NCBI RefSeq assembly: GCF_019578655.1
Contig: NC_063262.1
Span: 21,583,582 to 21,647,581, forward strand
DNA from: Ricinus communis
Taxonomy: Eukaryota; Streptophyta; Magnoliopsida; Malpighiales; Euphorbiaceae
DNA: 64,000 bases
Direction: 5' to 3'
The number at the start of each line of letters is the position of its first letter. The first letter of the stretch is position 1. The translations under genes were made by a program, and so were the position numbers. The notes under the pieces were generated by a model. It was given only the letters and a program-made list of their open reading frames with translations, was not told the DNA's origin and made no database searches. Positions 25,343 to 38,814 of this stretch are shown here, in pieces.

Positions 25343-26155
25343 TTAACATAAAATACTAATTATTTAAAAAAACATAAAATACTAATAATAATCTTAATAA
25401 CATATTCGAGAAAATATAAATAGAATTAATTATTCTATATAGAATATAGTTAGTTTAAGATTTCAAGCTCAATGTTAGTTTAAGATTTCAAGCCCAAATA
25501 AAAAGTAATTATCTCATGAAATCATTATTGTTAAATTTTACATATACATAACTTATAGTGAATTGCAAAGTAGTTATTATTCGGCCGAAAGAATAACATA
25601 TTTTATCTATCTTATATCTAGTTATTAAGTGAAATATCGAGAATAAATGCAAAATTCATAATTTCATTATTATGACAAAATTGTAAGTGCAGGATAATAA
25701 TTTAAGTACAATCTTATTAAAATATTTAATCCAATCGATGAATCAAAAAATAAAATAACTATTTAATTCTTATTTATTATATTTTTGTATTATTTTATAT
25801 CATACCTAACCTATTACGTGAATCAAATATAGAAAGTCTTCTCACCACCAACAATTTTATGTCTTCAAGAGTGCAATAGATGATCATTTTTCCCTTGAAT
25901 GTTCAAGTTTACACACTAACGCAAGCTTAAATTCAGGATGAAAAAGAAAAAAATCAGTCCAATTAAGACTTTAATTTAATTCAAAACGATATTAATCTAC
26001 CGAGCAAAAGTAATTAAGAAAAATAAATTAAGCTTTGTGGTACCTTTAATAATTAATTAATCATACTTTAATAATGTTCAAACCCTGCTGTTTTCATATA
26101 TAGTAATTCAGTAAAGTGCTTTCTTGAATTCAACATTATACATCATTTAGAGCAT

Positions 26156-26186
26156 GGATAATAATAATAATAATAATAATAATAAT
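26156..26186. repeat. (AAT)n microsatellite
   Basis: About ten AAT/ATA units in a row. The poly-Asn reading frame over it is an artefact. Confidence 0.9.
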
Positions 26187-26766
26187 ATATTCCTTAACTT
26201 TACAATAAAGAACCAATTATTATATCCATTATATGAATGTGCTGTTGGGATGCTGAATCGTTCTAATTGGGTAGTCAGAATTAACCTTTTTCCTTCCAGA
26301 AGCAAATTTTCCTTTCTTTTAATTGGGTATAACTGTTGTCAGAGAATTTCTTCAGTTTCTCCGATTACACGTCTTATTGTTTTTATTGGTGAACCGATAC
26401 AATTTCAATCCGGACATTAGCCGACATTGTCAGAAAATCTTTCCTTAGTAATATTTTAAGATAATTATAAATTTAATGTTTGAGTTTTATAATATTTTTT
26501 ATTTAGTGTCTAGATAAGTTTTTTATTCTATCAACATGTCAATGTGGTGTTCTATTTCGTTTTTGGTTTACTAGAGTACTAATTAGGTATTTATGGATTT
26601 CCTTAAATGTTTAAAAATTTTGTCATAAGTATCCGAAAATAAAAATAAAAAGAGAGAAGAAGAAATAAAAATAAAAAAAGAGAGAAAAAAAAAAGAAAGA
26701 AAGAATGAAAGAGTAAAAAAAATAATGGAATGAAAAAGAAAATGTGAATTTATAAAGAGTTAGATT

Positions 26767-27505
26767 TAGCGACGGATAGAAATCCGTCACTAAAACATTA
26801 AATAAGCGGGATAATAAAAAAGTTGGATGAAAATTTTATTTTAAAAATTAGCAATAGAAATAATTCATCGCTAATTTGTTGCTAACACTATAAATGAGCG
26901 GAAGAGAAAAATATTGATGGAATTTTTCTTTTTTTAAATTAGTGATGGAAAATTCCATTGATAAAAAAATATATAAGCGAGAAAACTAAAAAAAAAAAGG
27001 TGGAAATCTTTTTTGAAATTAGCCACAAATTTTTCGTCACTAATGCATCGCTAATTAGTTAAGGACAATTAGCGACGGAAGCATGTACGTCGCTAATTAG
27101 CAAAGGAGATGTTTGTCACTGAACATGGCACCTATTACATGCCAAACTTTAGCGATAACATAATTGTCTATCGTTACTTAATCATACAGAGTTCGTTGCT
27201 AATTAGCTATGGATTCATATCCCGTTGCTAAGTAGCAATAGAGTTGTTCGTCCCTAATACATGGCACCAATTGTGTGCCAAACTCTAGCGTTGGTATAGT
27301 CGTCCATTGCTAAGCCGCCATTAAAATTGGCGCTATAATTTGCAACGAAATAGTGACGAACTTTGTTCGTCATTATTTCGTCATAAATCTGTAGCTAAGA
27401 GAAAAAGAAATTTCATAATCCTTACTCCATCAACAATCCATCACAAATACGTCTCTAAATAGTGATGAAAGTTATCCATTGCTATTTCGCTGATTTCTTG
27501 TAGTG
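26767..27505. mobile_element. CACTA element fragment, one end with subterminal repeats
   Basis: The right terminus TTTCTTGTAGTG (27494-27505) is the inverse of the canonical CACTACAAGAAA end. Many direct and inverted copies of AGCGACGGA / CGTCGCTAATTA fill 26768-27480, the usual subterminal repeats of CACTA elements. No left CACTA end and no transposase were found, so only one end remains. Confidence 0.75.
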
Positions 27506-30256
27506 AGAAATTCAGCTTAGTAGACTCGAGGTGTGGGCCGTTAAAAATAAAGGCTATCTTTCTCTTAATCTTTACTTGATGAATATACTCTTATGGATCC
27601 AATTTAGGTAAGCCTAGACCAATATAAGCCTAACTCATATCAATAGCTCTACATTCACTAAGATGGTACCATATAGCATAATAGTCAATAACCTCTATTA
27701 ATCAAATCTTTTCTATAAATACTCATCTCATTCTCATAAACAAAAAGGGTTGAATAGTTTAGTATTTTGAGAGATAGTGAAAATCTAAGTTCAATTTAAT
27801 GATTTAATAGTTTAAGCTTCATTTTTGTTTCAAATTATATAAAGCCTGCTCTCAACTATCATACATACTGCTTAAGTATATAACTATCACCTAGCTACAT
27901 AGCTACCCTCAACAACATAGTTATCACATAGCCATTCTTTAACAACATAACTATCACCTAGTTACCATAGTTATCTCTTAGCTGTTATAGTTCAGTCATA
28001 CTACCCCGTACTCAACTTTACGACCTACTTAGATAATTGGAACATTCTTCCATAGATTTTTTTATCAATATACATGTATCTTTAAATACTGCTCATCTTT
28101 CCTTTTATTTGCCAACTCTCTATATCTCGGTCAATCTTATTATGGAGCATTAGGTTAAAAAACTTAATTCTACTCCATAACAATATCTCAGGGATCCTAT
28201 GAGTCTACAATGTATAACAATTTGATCCACAAATAAAGTTAGCTATTGAGAGACTTTTATGAAGATTAGTTTTTCACACACGTACTTTACACATGACTTA
28301 TTATATTTTCAGATTTATGAATAGTAATGCATGTGCTTTTCATGTGATTTATAGTATTTTTGAATTTATATATAATTATATTGCACATTAAATATTATTA
28401 ATCTAAATCTTAATGTGTATTATAAATAAGATTGAAAAGGATAATATGTATCAAGTTAGAATAATTTATTCTTCTTATAATTATAAATTTACTTTTAAAC
28501 AGCAAATGAGTATTTTTCTAATTAGATAATTGATAGATTGCATAAAAAATAGTATATCTAAAATTTAATTCCTTTAAATTATTACGAAATTCCCTTTAAA
28601 TAGTAAATTATTTATTTTTAATTAAATAAAAACTTCTATTGTGAAAAATAAAATATTTTTCCATTAAAAGATTAGATATTATGTTAATACTTTTATATTA
28701 ATATATGAGTTTACTAGAGTACTGTTTGAAAACAAAAATGAGCTCGTTCAATTCTTAATAATGTTAATAGACATTGTTGTGTTTTTAGAGAAAAGATTTC
28801 ATGGTAAATTATTTTTTTTATAAATTCTTATTTAAATGATTTTTTTCAATATTTATTTTGTTCTTTTCTTAAAAAGATTATTTTTATATTTTTCTATTTA
28901 TATAAATTTCTATTTTTTAAAAATTTCATTAGAAAAAAATATTAAAAAAATATTTAAAAAATAGTGAAATAATATCATCTAATTTTTAAAATAATACATT
29001 ATTATCAAACCAGTAAAATGAGATATATCTCATTTTATTTTATATCTTTGTGATTGTTATCTAATGAATTGAAGGTGACATTTTACCAATTTTCTGAGTT
29101 GTTTCTCTTTCTTACTTAAACATTAGCATAAATTTAATTGTGGTTTGCATTTGAGGATTTGGGGAAGAAAATTAAAGAATCTAAAATAGTAAACCCCTAC
29201 CATAAAAATGACTAGTTATAATGATTAGTAGGTAATTTTGATCTTTGGTTAATATAATTTCTTATTAATAATTCCACATTTCACTCATTTCATTAATCAC
29301 ATCTCACCTTTATAAACCAGAAAAACAAATCCAGTAAAATAATCTAAAAACATATAAAGCTCTCTTATTTTAGTAAAGTTTATATATTAATCGCAGCATG
29401 TGCCTTTAATACGATTTCTTCAATATACTACTCGATTGCCTCCGTATTGGACCATTGACCTTTTACATTAATGGAAATTTAAAATCAAGCTCCATATTTG
29501 TGGTTCTTAATTTTCTATTCTTATTTGGCAACAATCTTAATTATAATAATTCTGTAAGAAACTATACTTTTAAAAGTCAACTATTAAATTTTAATTTTTT
29601 ATTTCATTTTATACTATTCCTTTTTTTTTTTTTTATCTTTTATATAATAAATCTATCCAAAATTTAAATATTTTATTATTTATCTTTTGAGATAATTGGC
29701 GCCTGATTCACTAGAAAATAGGTCGCTTCTCTTACCAACTAAGTTTATATTTTTTTATTTTTATTTAAACTCTTAATTAAATTCAATTCTAATTCCATAA
29801 TCTAAAAAATAGCAAATTATTATAACAAGAAACCCTTTTGGGATTTGGAGACTAAACTATTGATTTTTATTAGTCAACTAGTTAAAATAAGGAAAGGGAA
29901 AAAAAGGTCATATGAAGACGAAGATGACGATGAAGAAATGAGCAATTGGCATTTAAAATAAAACAAAGTAGAAAAGAAAAAATAAATAAATTTAAGAGTG
30001 AGCAGCAATCTCTTACCTTCCCCTCCGAGTTCACATATTAATAACTTTGTGTTTAATTCTTGTATCCCTGTTCAATTGTGATCTCCACCTCCACCTCCAC
30101 CTCCACCACCGTCACCACCACCCCCAACCACCAGTGATTATATGTTTGACTCTAGTAACAAAAACTATGCACACACTTTAATCAACATCAACAAATTCCA
30201 TGCCTTATTTTTCAATCTTCAGTGTACACAGACCTTTAGGTGTTCACATAAAAATG

Positions 30257-30293
<37 letters not shown>

Positions 30294-30327
30294 ACACATT
30301 CAGAAAAAAAGAAAGTGTGGACCATGT
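27506..30327. other. Intergenic DNA upstream of the CLE gene
   Basis: Holds an irregular short repeat of CATAGTTATCAC/CATAACTATCACC at 27880-27990 and a (CCACCT)n tract at 30088-30112. Otherwise AT-rich with no gene seen. The last few hundred bases presumably include the CLE promoter. Confidence 0.5.
30258..30290. repeat. (ATT)n microsatellite upstream of CLE gene
   Basis: About ten ATT units, some 40 bp upstream of the TATA box of the CLE gene. Confidence 0.85.
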
Positions 30328-30336
30328 GTATATAAC
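30328..30336 (+). promoter_or_regulatory. TATA box of CLE gene
   Basis: GTATATAAC lies about 70 bp before the ATG at 30405, which would leave a leader of roughly 40 nt. Confidence 0.5.
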
Positions 30337-30404
30337 AAAAGCTTATTGCCTTTTCCATATTATTATCTTTCTATCTCTTTCACAAACATTCTCTAGCAAA
30401 AGAA

Positions 30405-30650
30405 ATGAATCGCTTTCGCCTCTCCTCCCTTCTTCTTGCTCTTCTCATTTTCTTCAATCCTACGATTCTTGCATTTGCAAGAACACCCTTTGCTGCTGCA
30501 CCTTATGCATCCACGATGAACCGACAATCTTTTCACTACTCCTCAGTTAATAATGGGCCCTTTGCGACCCGACCCATTAAAGAATTCGAATCGCAGAAAC
30601 GAAGAGTTCCTACAGGATCGAACCCTCTGCACAACAGGAGAAGGTTATGA
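30405..30650 (+). CDS. CLE family signalling peptide precursor
   Basis: An 81-residue secreted precursor in one exon. Residues 1-25 form a signal peptide (MNRFRLSSLLLALLIFF, ending near AFA). A variable middle follows, and the C-terminus holds the CLE core RRVPTGSNPLHN, flanked by KR and a basic RRRL tail. Family members are cut to 12-13 residue apoplastic peptides that bind CLV1/BAM/PXY-type receptor kinases and control meristem, vascular or root development. The core has the family's fixed Pro-4, Gly-6, Asn-8, Pro-9, Leu-10 and His-11. Serine at position 7, where most members have proline, resembles CLE20 (from memory). Start chosen because it gives the signal peptide and good context. Which CLE it is cannot be settled here. 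Confidence 0.9.
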   Translation: MNRFRLSSLLLALLIFFNPTILAFARTPFAAAPYASTMNRQSFHYSSVNNGPFATRPIKEFESQKRRVPTGSNPLHNRRRL

Positions 30651-31735
30651 AGATTTCTTGTTTGTTTTCGGAAGAGATCATACGGAGACCTTCTTGTTCA
30701 GATAACATATTCTCTTTTCATTTGTTTCTCTTTTGTGTATTGCTATATATATATATACAGGAGTTTTATAGTAACTATTGGTTAATTATATGCAAAAGTT
30801 AGCACTTAGCATAGATTAGAAGATAGTTCTTATTTTTGTAACACATATGTATTAATATACTTCTAGAATACCTAGTTCTATTTTTCTTTTTCTTTTTCTT
30901 TTTTTAGAAATCGTACAGAAGGAAAGATTGATGTGATCAAAACTTTTCTTTTTCATGATATTCATTATATATATGACTATTTTGTTTAATTCTCTTTGTT
31001 CTACGATTTGTTGAATTCTCATAGAAAATGCTTATATGCACATATCATATCATGAAAACCTTAATACTGAATAATTTTATACAATAGTCTTTCGCTGTGA
31101 TAACTGGGTTTCTAGAAGCATACAATAAAAGATTGTACCAGCCAATCTAAGGCTCCCTGGTTTCCTTAGTCAAAATTAGGTTAGAAGAGTAACGGCTAAA
31201 ACATAATATACAGAGGGTTAAATTTATTTAATTTCTTTGTGTTCTGTATATTCTGCTACCAGAAAAGAACTGCAGCTTTACAATAATCATCTTTCTTGAC
31301 ACTGAAAGATAGTACATATAAGACAGATACACAAAATTCAAGATAACAGGGTTGCAACTTGGGAAAGGGAATTATCCTTAGTCATAATTAAGAAATGACC
31401 CATTTGCCGATCAGTAGGTTTGAGGGTTGCAAACAGTATATAATATCCTGTGATGAGAATTGAGAGCTATCTAGCTTAGATAGATAGAGTGGGTTAGCTA
31501 GTCCAATTCTGTAATGTCTAGTAGAAATGGCCATTATTTCATACAACAACCATGCAATTAAGAAAAGCAACACACTTGTCTACAGAGAGAATATGGAATT
31601 CATATATGCATGCTATTTGGTCCACACTAGTGGGACAAATTAATTGCTGCAATTACAGCTTCTCATCGTGCTTCAAGACTAACAAGTTGTACGAGTTGTA
31701 TAAAGCCCTTACTGTAAAGGAAATTTAAATCTATA
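30651..31735. other. Downstream of CLE gene, no gene seen
   Basis: Probably the CLE 3' UTR for the first few hundred bases, then AT-rich intergenic DNA. No ORF or RNA gene could be supported. Confidence 0.5.
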
Positions 31736-32015
31736 ATGACTTTTTTTTGGCAATTTTGATTAGTTTTGATAAAAATGGTCTGAATTGTAAAATTATTAGC
31801 AATTTTAGTCGATTTTCAATTTTAAACAAAATTTAAATGATGTACCATACGATGGCATCACATAAATAAATCATGTCACCATTGATTTTATTCAAATTTG
31901 ATCAATATTGAAAAATTGACTGAAATTTAAATCATTTTGCAATTCTCACTATTCTTGTCAAAATTTAAAAAATTAGCTAAAATTACTATAAATTTAAATT
32001 TTTTACCATTAAGCG
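31736..32015. mobile_element. MITE with near-full-length inverted repeat
   Basis: The left arm (from GGCAATTTTGATTAGTTTTGA) pairs with the right arm read in reverse (AGTAATTTTAGCTAATTTTTT, then AATTGCAAAAT, TCAATTTTTCAAT). The arms meet near the short palindromic GATGGCATCAC / GTGACATGATT region at 31850-31880. About 280 bp, no ORF; a transcript could fold into one long hairpin. Confidence 0.6.
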
Positions 32016-34199
32016 TATTGCTATACCACATGCCTTGTTTAATATGATAACAAAGAGATTACAAGTGTTCTTTTTTTTGAAAAAGAATAAAAGCAGACAA
32101 TATGGATCTAGCACTTAAAACAGGTGATTATAATTAAATTATTTTCAGTTCAGTTGGTAGTAAATATTGTAAAAATATGAGACAATTGACGTGTGAAATA
32201 GAATTTTTTTAAAAAAAAAATTTAATATATATTTCCATCTATATACCAAACCGATAAATGATTGATACGTATTTATTAATTTTAAATTATAAAATATTTG
32301 TTAATTATTTATATATACGTATCACTTTTTTATTAATTATAATATAAATGTCAAATTTAGATAAAAGTATGTAATGATAAACACGATATAATAGGTATTA
32401 AATTCTATTAGCACGAGGTGATAATAGGAAGTCACACCATTAGATACAGAATCTGCTATAAATGACCGAGCTAATTAGGGGGGATGAGATGCCATATGGC
32501 CTCCCCTAAATCTTAAAAACTTTAATATTTTATTTTCTACAATTTTAGCTTTCACTCTCCTAAAAATTTCAAAAACATAAAAGAATCTCAATCGAGCGCG
32601 GCGAGCTATAGGAGATCTTCCGCCACACCGAGAGGTGAATCGCAGAGAGTGAAAAATGAATAGTAGGAGGAGGAGGAGGAACTGCTAAATGTTGGGTGTG
32701 TGGTGTTTCAATTATGTTAGTAAGTGCAGAAACTGGTTGGTTATTCTCACACCCCACCACACCATAGAGCCTGTTAAAGGAGGTGTTGGTGTTGGTGTTG
32801 CTGTATGCTGCGCGCATGTAATATTTGGAGTTAGTTGATCAAATTATTACGCAGTTGAAAGTATCCATGTTATTATTATGGAATCAAAGTTGGGAAATGG
32901 CAGCACAACCCCCCCCCCCCAAGACGCACCAACGAAGGCACGTGAGAGAACTTGTCAGCGACATAACATCCTTTATTCCTTTCAAGCTTCGTACTTTTGT
33001 TTTGTGGGTCTCCCCCAACCATAATACTATCTTCTGTATCCGGGGGACACTGACCCTCTATCTATAAAAACTACTTTCACTTTTTTGTTATAAGTTTCAG
33101 CTTCAATTAATTAACAAAAACACACAAAGGCATTTCATATTTTTAGTTTCGTTTTCAATTAAAATCTCTTCCTACAAATTATAGCCCATGATCAAAGAGA
33201 AATTCAAATGATAACACACATTCTAGTCTTTGGCTCGCAATAAACCTAGAATCTGTTTTATAATCTTAAGTATATTATTTTCTTTAAAAAAAAGAGTATA
33301 TGATTATAAATTGTGATAAACTAATATATCTCACCAATAAAAATTCAATTTATAAAAATTTAGCTTTTTTTATTCTATTCTGCCATCACTATCATATTAT
33401 TCGTGTTTGATAATATATGGTATATGGTTATCATATATATAAAATTCTAAGTAAATTAGAATTTTAGCTGAGAATTGCATTTAAAATATTAGATGTTATC
33501 TAGAGAAAAATATATATACTAATTCAATACTAATAAATTAAGTAAAGCTCACTAGCCAAAGGATACAGAGGAGTGAGATATCTATTATTAGTTCCTGAAC
33601 CTTATTAATCAATTATATTTAAATAAATATTACTAATTAAAATATAAGTTCACCTAGTTTTATATATATATACTAAAATTGATATATTTTAAAGAAATGA
33701 ACTTTTAGTGATTGTTGTAAATTTAGTTTTAAAGTCTTTCTTATTCTAAGGTGTTTATAAAGTTTTCTACTTTTTCAATTTTTATTCTTAGTTTAATCTA
33801 ATTTTTTTATTGAACAATAATTATTTATGCTTAAATATTTATGAAATTGTTTATTTTTCTATAATAACATTGAATTATTTGAGTAACATTGGATATCTAT
33901 CATTATCTTTACAAATAAATTATTTTATGTAAATAAAATTCTTATAAATATGTGTTACAATCAATGGAATGACACTTACCCATTGGAAAATTACTCTTTC
34001 TTTTCTTTTTATTTTCTTTGTTATTGTTCTTTATTTTACAACATGTTAACACAAGAATCAAAATTTAAGGTAAAGCTATTATTTTTCATATAAAGTATAA
34101 ATGTATATATATATTATGAATAGTTTCTTCACCATTTTAAGTACAAGATAGCCTATAAAGATTGTACTTCATGTATGATAATTAAGCACTATGAGCCAA
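32016..34199. other. Intergenic DNA
   Basis: Mostly AT-rich. Around 32580-33070 composition is higher in GC, with a C-run at 32910-32919 and a TATA-like CTATAAAAA at about 33061, but no believable ORF on either strand. Confidence 0.45.
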
Positions 34200-35640
34200 C
34201 CTGTCCCACTTGAAAATAACGGAATTGACCAAAGTTTGCATCCCACTATAAAAGATCGTGTCTTGTGTGGACTCTAATTATAAAGTCTGATCCGACTAGA
34301 ACTCTGCTAACAAACAAGAAGACAAATCCTAATATGACTAGGACGACCTACGAATGTGGAGTTTCTTGCAATGTCTATATAAGGAATTGGGGCATCGCAC
34401 TTACAAGTATATGCTATTTGAGATCCTTATACACTTTAGCTACCCTCTTATAAATTACTAACTTTATTATCAAAGTAAGTGGCCGGGCAACCCCATCTGG
34501 CGCTTTCCAACCATCCTTGCAGGTATTTTAGAGATTAAGATCAGCCTTCCAAGATCTTTGTTGAGAGCTCGTCTTTATTGACTAGGTTATTAATTGGCGT
34601 TGTCTGTGGAAAAGTTTATGCAAAAAGCTTTGTTTCCCTACCTCATCAAGCTAAATGGCATCTGATCAAGTTCAAATTGGAGATGTTCATCCACTAAGAA
34701 CTACGGATGGAACCATCAATCCCCTACGACTCTAAATTCCTCCGCAGGAAAATCAATCATCCTTGGGCCCGTATGGATAGGTTATCCCATCCTTATAGCC
34801 TTGGAGGAGAAATATTTTTAACAACTTCACGCCCGAGCTAATGTTCAGTGGAAACTACACTTTGGGAGGTCTGCCTCTAGACAAAGATCTTTCGGCTACT
34901 TGGCAAAAGGAGATGGGGCAAAGACCTAAACCATCTATGTCTCAAGCTCCGATCTTTACTTTGCCTGTCACGCCTCATAGTCGACCTTCAGCCCCATGCC
35001 TTCCTCAAAGTCCTTGCCAGCTATCACTAGAGGATGCTGTTACCATGTATAATCGGTAGGTGAAAGAGATGAAAATGTATTATGAGAGTTCTAACTCAGA
35101 CACTTGCAAGGCAGCCTATGCCAGTTAGCACCAGCCGAACTCCTGTGACAACTGAGCATACTATCGACATTGGTCCGTCGCTGATCATACAAATCCCGAG
35201 AATGATAAATACTTGGATGGAGGATAATAGATCTCGAAAGCGGATAGTTCTCAAACCTACGATTCTGCATGGATTAAGGATACTATTAATAAGAGAATTA
35301 ATGATGCTTTGAAAAGGTATCATGCGGGAAGGATAATGAGAGAGGAGGTCATCTCTAAGGGCAATCCTCTGTGTCCGAGCATCCTAGCAGAGCACTTTCC
35401 TAAAAAGTTGAGATTGCCGCCTATGAATTTGTATGATGGTTTGGAAATATATTAGACTATGTTAATAATTTAAAAATTAAGATGGGATTGCATAACATAT
35501 TAGATTCGATCAGGTGCAAAATTTTTCTCACAACTCTAAAGAAAAGTGCTAAACAGTGGTATAAAGCTTTTCAGATGGCTCTATATATGATTTTGCTACG
35601 CTCGTACAAAATGTGTGTTGATCATACTTAAATAGTTGAG
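34200..35640 (+). mobile_element. Ty3/gypsy fragment: LTR end, primer site region and gag
   Basis: The U5-like text GGCCGGGCAACCCCATCTGG (34481-34500) and ATTGGCGTTGTCTGTGG near 34594 match the LTR end and primer-binding zone of plant Tat/Ogre-type gypsy elements. A gag with stops and shifts follows from an ATG near 34655. Recognisable segments are LAEHFPKKLRLPPMNLYDGL, then DYVNNLKIKMGLHN, KIFLTTLKKSAKQWYKAF (retrotransposon gag domain). The element stops near a copia insertion, with no pol or second LTR. Confidence 0.7.
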
Positions 35641-35732
35641 TACTAATTTGTTTGGTACTGATATCAAAAAGTAAATTAAATAATATGTTATGTATGAAAT
35701 GATTAAGGGAGTATTCGGTATAGCTATTATAC

Positions 35733-35975
35733 TGATAAAGTTAAAATTAAAAAAAAAAGATTTAAGACGAGAGAAATTTTAGAAGGAATTATCTTGATTG
35801 AATTGAAAAATATGTCAGGTTGTTTAAATAGCCATACAAAGCAAACAAAAAACAACGAGAAATAAGAAACCCACTACTAATAAACTCTTCAAATAATAAA
35901 GACCTATTCTAAAGCAAAGAGTCTCATGAAAACTAAGATTTTATTTACTAGCTAATAATTGACTAAATCCTAATA
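35733..35975 (-). repeat. 3' LTR of the copia element
   Basis: Aligns along its whole length with 40014-40260, with about sixteen substitutions and a few small gaps by eye. Terminal CA changed to TA. Confidence 0.9.
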
Positions 35976-36176
35976 ATTTCTCTCTTAAACTAAATGTTGA
36001 AAGAATTTAGTTTATACTATTCTCCACGCAAACTCCAAGCATCGTACGCCGCTTCAGAAAAACATCCAGCTTGAGTGGCTTTTTCATTACATCAACAATT
36101 TGTTCCAAAGTGTTACAATGAACTAGTTCTATCATTCCTGCCTATGCGAGTTCTCGAAGGAAGTGAAAATGAACAT

Positions 36177-37440
36177 CTATATGCTTGACAGAACTACTAG
36201 ATTTCTTGAGAGCTTGATTGCAAAACTACTGTCATAATGGATAGTTATTGTCTCTTGTTGAGTCTGATCAAGTATTATGAGCATTCTTTTTAACCAAATT
36301 GCTTGACAAGAACATGATGCCGCAACAATGAATTCAGCCTCAGTTGTAGAAAAACTTACAATTGGTTGTTTTTTAGAGGACCACGATACAACTCCACAAC
36401 TAAAAAGAAAGATATTTCTTGATGTACTTTTTCTATCATCCAAATCACCAGCATAGTCACTATCAGTGTATACTATAAGTCCATTATTTCCTCGTTTCTT
36501 GTAGAAAATTTCATACCCAGTTGTTTCCTGTAAATACCTTAACACTCTCTTTGGTAGTTGTAAATGAAGCTGAGTAGGATTCTCCATATATCTGCTCAAG
36601 AGACTTACCACAAACACCATATCTGGACGAGTTGCAGTAAGATACATAAGACATCCCACAATTTGTTTGAAGTAAGTCTTGTCTACCTTAGTTCCACCTT
36701 CATCCTTACAAAGCTTGAAACTAGGAACAATTGGAGTTTGAATAGAATTGCTTTGATTCATTCCAAAATGCTGCAACATCTCCTGAGCATACTTTCTTTG
36801 ACTAATAAAGATTCTACATGATTTCTGCAAGATTTCGAGACCTAGAAAATACTTCATTTTACCAAGATCAGTCATATCAAACTTATGCTTCATTGAGTTC
36901 TTGAACTCAGCAAACATCAACTCATCATTTCCTATAAAAAGAAGATCATCAACATATAAGTTTACACTAAGCATACTACCCTCCATGTTTTGTTTAACAA
37001 AGAGAGTATGCTCATAATCACATTTTTTAGAACCTTCCTTTATGAAATATGCTTCAATTCGGCTGTACCAAGCACGTGGAGCTTGTTTAAGTCCATAAAG
37101 GGTTTTCCTCAACTTGTACACTTTCTCCTACTTTCCCTTTTGAATGTAACCACAAGGCTGCTCAACCAAAACATCTTCAATTCGTTCACCATGTAAAATA
37201 GCAGACTCTACATCTAATTGATGAATAACCCACCCTTTTTGTGCTGCAAAAGCAATCCCCAATCGAATAGTCTCCATACAAGCCATCAGAGTAAACACTT
37301 CTGTCTAATCTAGACCATATTATTGAGCATATCCTTTCATGATCAGCCTTGCTTTAAACTTGTCTACTTCTCCCTTTTCATTAAGTTTGGTCTTGTAAAC
37401 CCACTTTACTCCAACTGTTTTGACTCCTTTTGGTCAATTG
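36177..37440 (-). pseudogene. Copia reverse transcriptase and RNase H
   Basis: An open frame from 37121 to 36177 holds LRKTLYGLKQAPRAWY, the polymerase motif YVDD, DLGKMKYFLGLEI, SRYMENPT, and the RNase H landmarks YTDSDYAGDLDDRKSTS and STTEAEF. Further upstream HQLDVESAILHGE continues the reverse transcriptase but is cut by a stop just before the long frame. The C-terminal end is also shortened. A remnant of active-looking sequence, not a cellular gene. Confidence 0.9.
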
Positions 37441-38780
37441 ATTAATTCCTATGTGTCGTTTTTCTCAATCGCCCCAATCTCAACACTCATAGTATTTCTC
37501 CATCTTTCACTCTTCACGGCTTCTTCATAGTTAAGTGGATCTGCAATAGTTGTATATAAAGCAAAACATGTTGCCTCTTCATCAGAAAAACCTTCACCTG
37601 ATACATAATCTCATAACCAAGTTGATCTCTTCCTATTCCTCCCTTCAAAGTAATCCGAAGAAGTTTCTTGATTAGTTGCAAGTGACTCCTTTGATTATGT
37701 ATCGGTAACATCTTCTTCTACATATGGTTTTTCAATTACATCATTTTCATCATCTTCTCATTCCAGCTCACAAAAAATGCTTGCTTCATGTTGCTTGTTC
37801 CATTCCCACTCTTGACTTTCTTCAAAAACTACATCTCTGCTCACTATAATCCTTTGTGAGATAGGATCATAGAGCATGTACGCCTTTGACTCCTCGCTAA
37901 TTCCAACTAAAACACACTTCAAACTCTTCCCATCTAGTTTAGTTCTTGAACTGTCAGGTACATGAACATAGGAGACGCAGCCAAAAATTTTAAAATGCTA
38001 AACTGACGGCTTAATTTCGCTCCAGGCTTCTTCAGGTGTTTTATCCCTAACTGCCAGAGTTAGACTACGATTTAAAACATGCACAACCAATTTACTGCTT
38101 CTGGCCAGAATATTTTGGGCACATTCTTTTCAAAAAGCATACTACGAACTAAATCCATGATGGTGCGGTTTTTTCGTTCTGCAACGCTATTTTATTGCGG
38201 TGAATATGCAGCCGTCAATTTTCTTTACACTCCATGTTCCTTGCAAAAATCATTGAATTTTCGAGATGTAAACTCTCCACCACGATCTGTACATAGTCCT
38301 TTAAGAGACACATCTATTACTTTCTCAACGTGTATCTTGAAGCTTTTAAAAACATTAAGAGCTTCTGATTTTTCTGCCAAAAAATACGCCCTGTTTTTCG
38401 GCTAAAATCATCAATAAAAGTAATCAAATACCTTTTCTTACTATTCGAGGCTGGCTTAATTGGTCCGCAAATGTCAGCATGTACAAGCTGCAAGATCTAT
38501 AAGGCTTTCCAAGAGCTTTTCAATGGAAATGAATCTCAATGTTGTTTCCCCACAAGACAGTCCTTGCATAGCTTCAAGGGCGGCTTTAGTAATGGCAAAC
38601 CATTTACCATTTATTTATGCTGCAAAGTTTGTAAGTCTTTAAAGCTTAAATGCCCATACCTGCAATGCTACAGCTGCGCCACATCTTCTGTGACTGTGTT
38701 AAAACAAGTGGGTGCTATAGGCAAAGAGGTGGCATGCAAAATAAACATTCGATTTGCAGACATATTAGCTTTCATTATCA
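37441..38780 (-). pseudogene. Copia integrase region (decayed)
   Basis: Lies between protease and reverse transcriptase on the minus strand. Fragments around 38180-38080 read as the NGVAERKNRTIMD-LVRSML-type block of copia integrases in altered form (NEKTAPSWI, then FLKRMCPKYSGQ). Many stops and frameshifts; no complete catalytic triad can be followed. Confidence 0.55.
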
Positions 38781-38814
38781 AACCTTTATCAGGATGATAT
38801 ATTTTGCATTGCCC

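Noticed and set aside
26154..26420. Poly-Asn ORF
   Set aside because: Starts in an AAT microsatellite and has no recognisable continuation.
32569..32817. Minus-strand frame with Asn/Thr and Pro repeats
   Set aside because: Low-complexity composition, no domain, no splice partner.
38079..38797. Plus-strand ORFs of about 100 residues
   Set aside because: They are the antisense of the copia integrase region.
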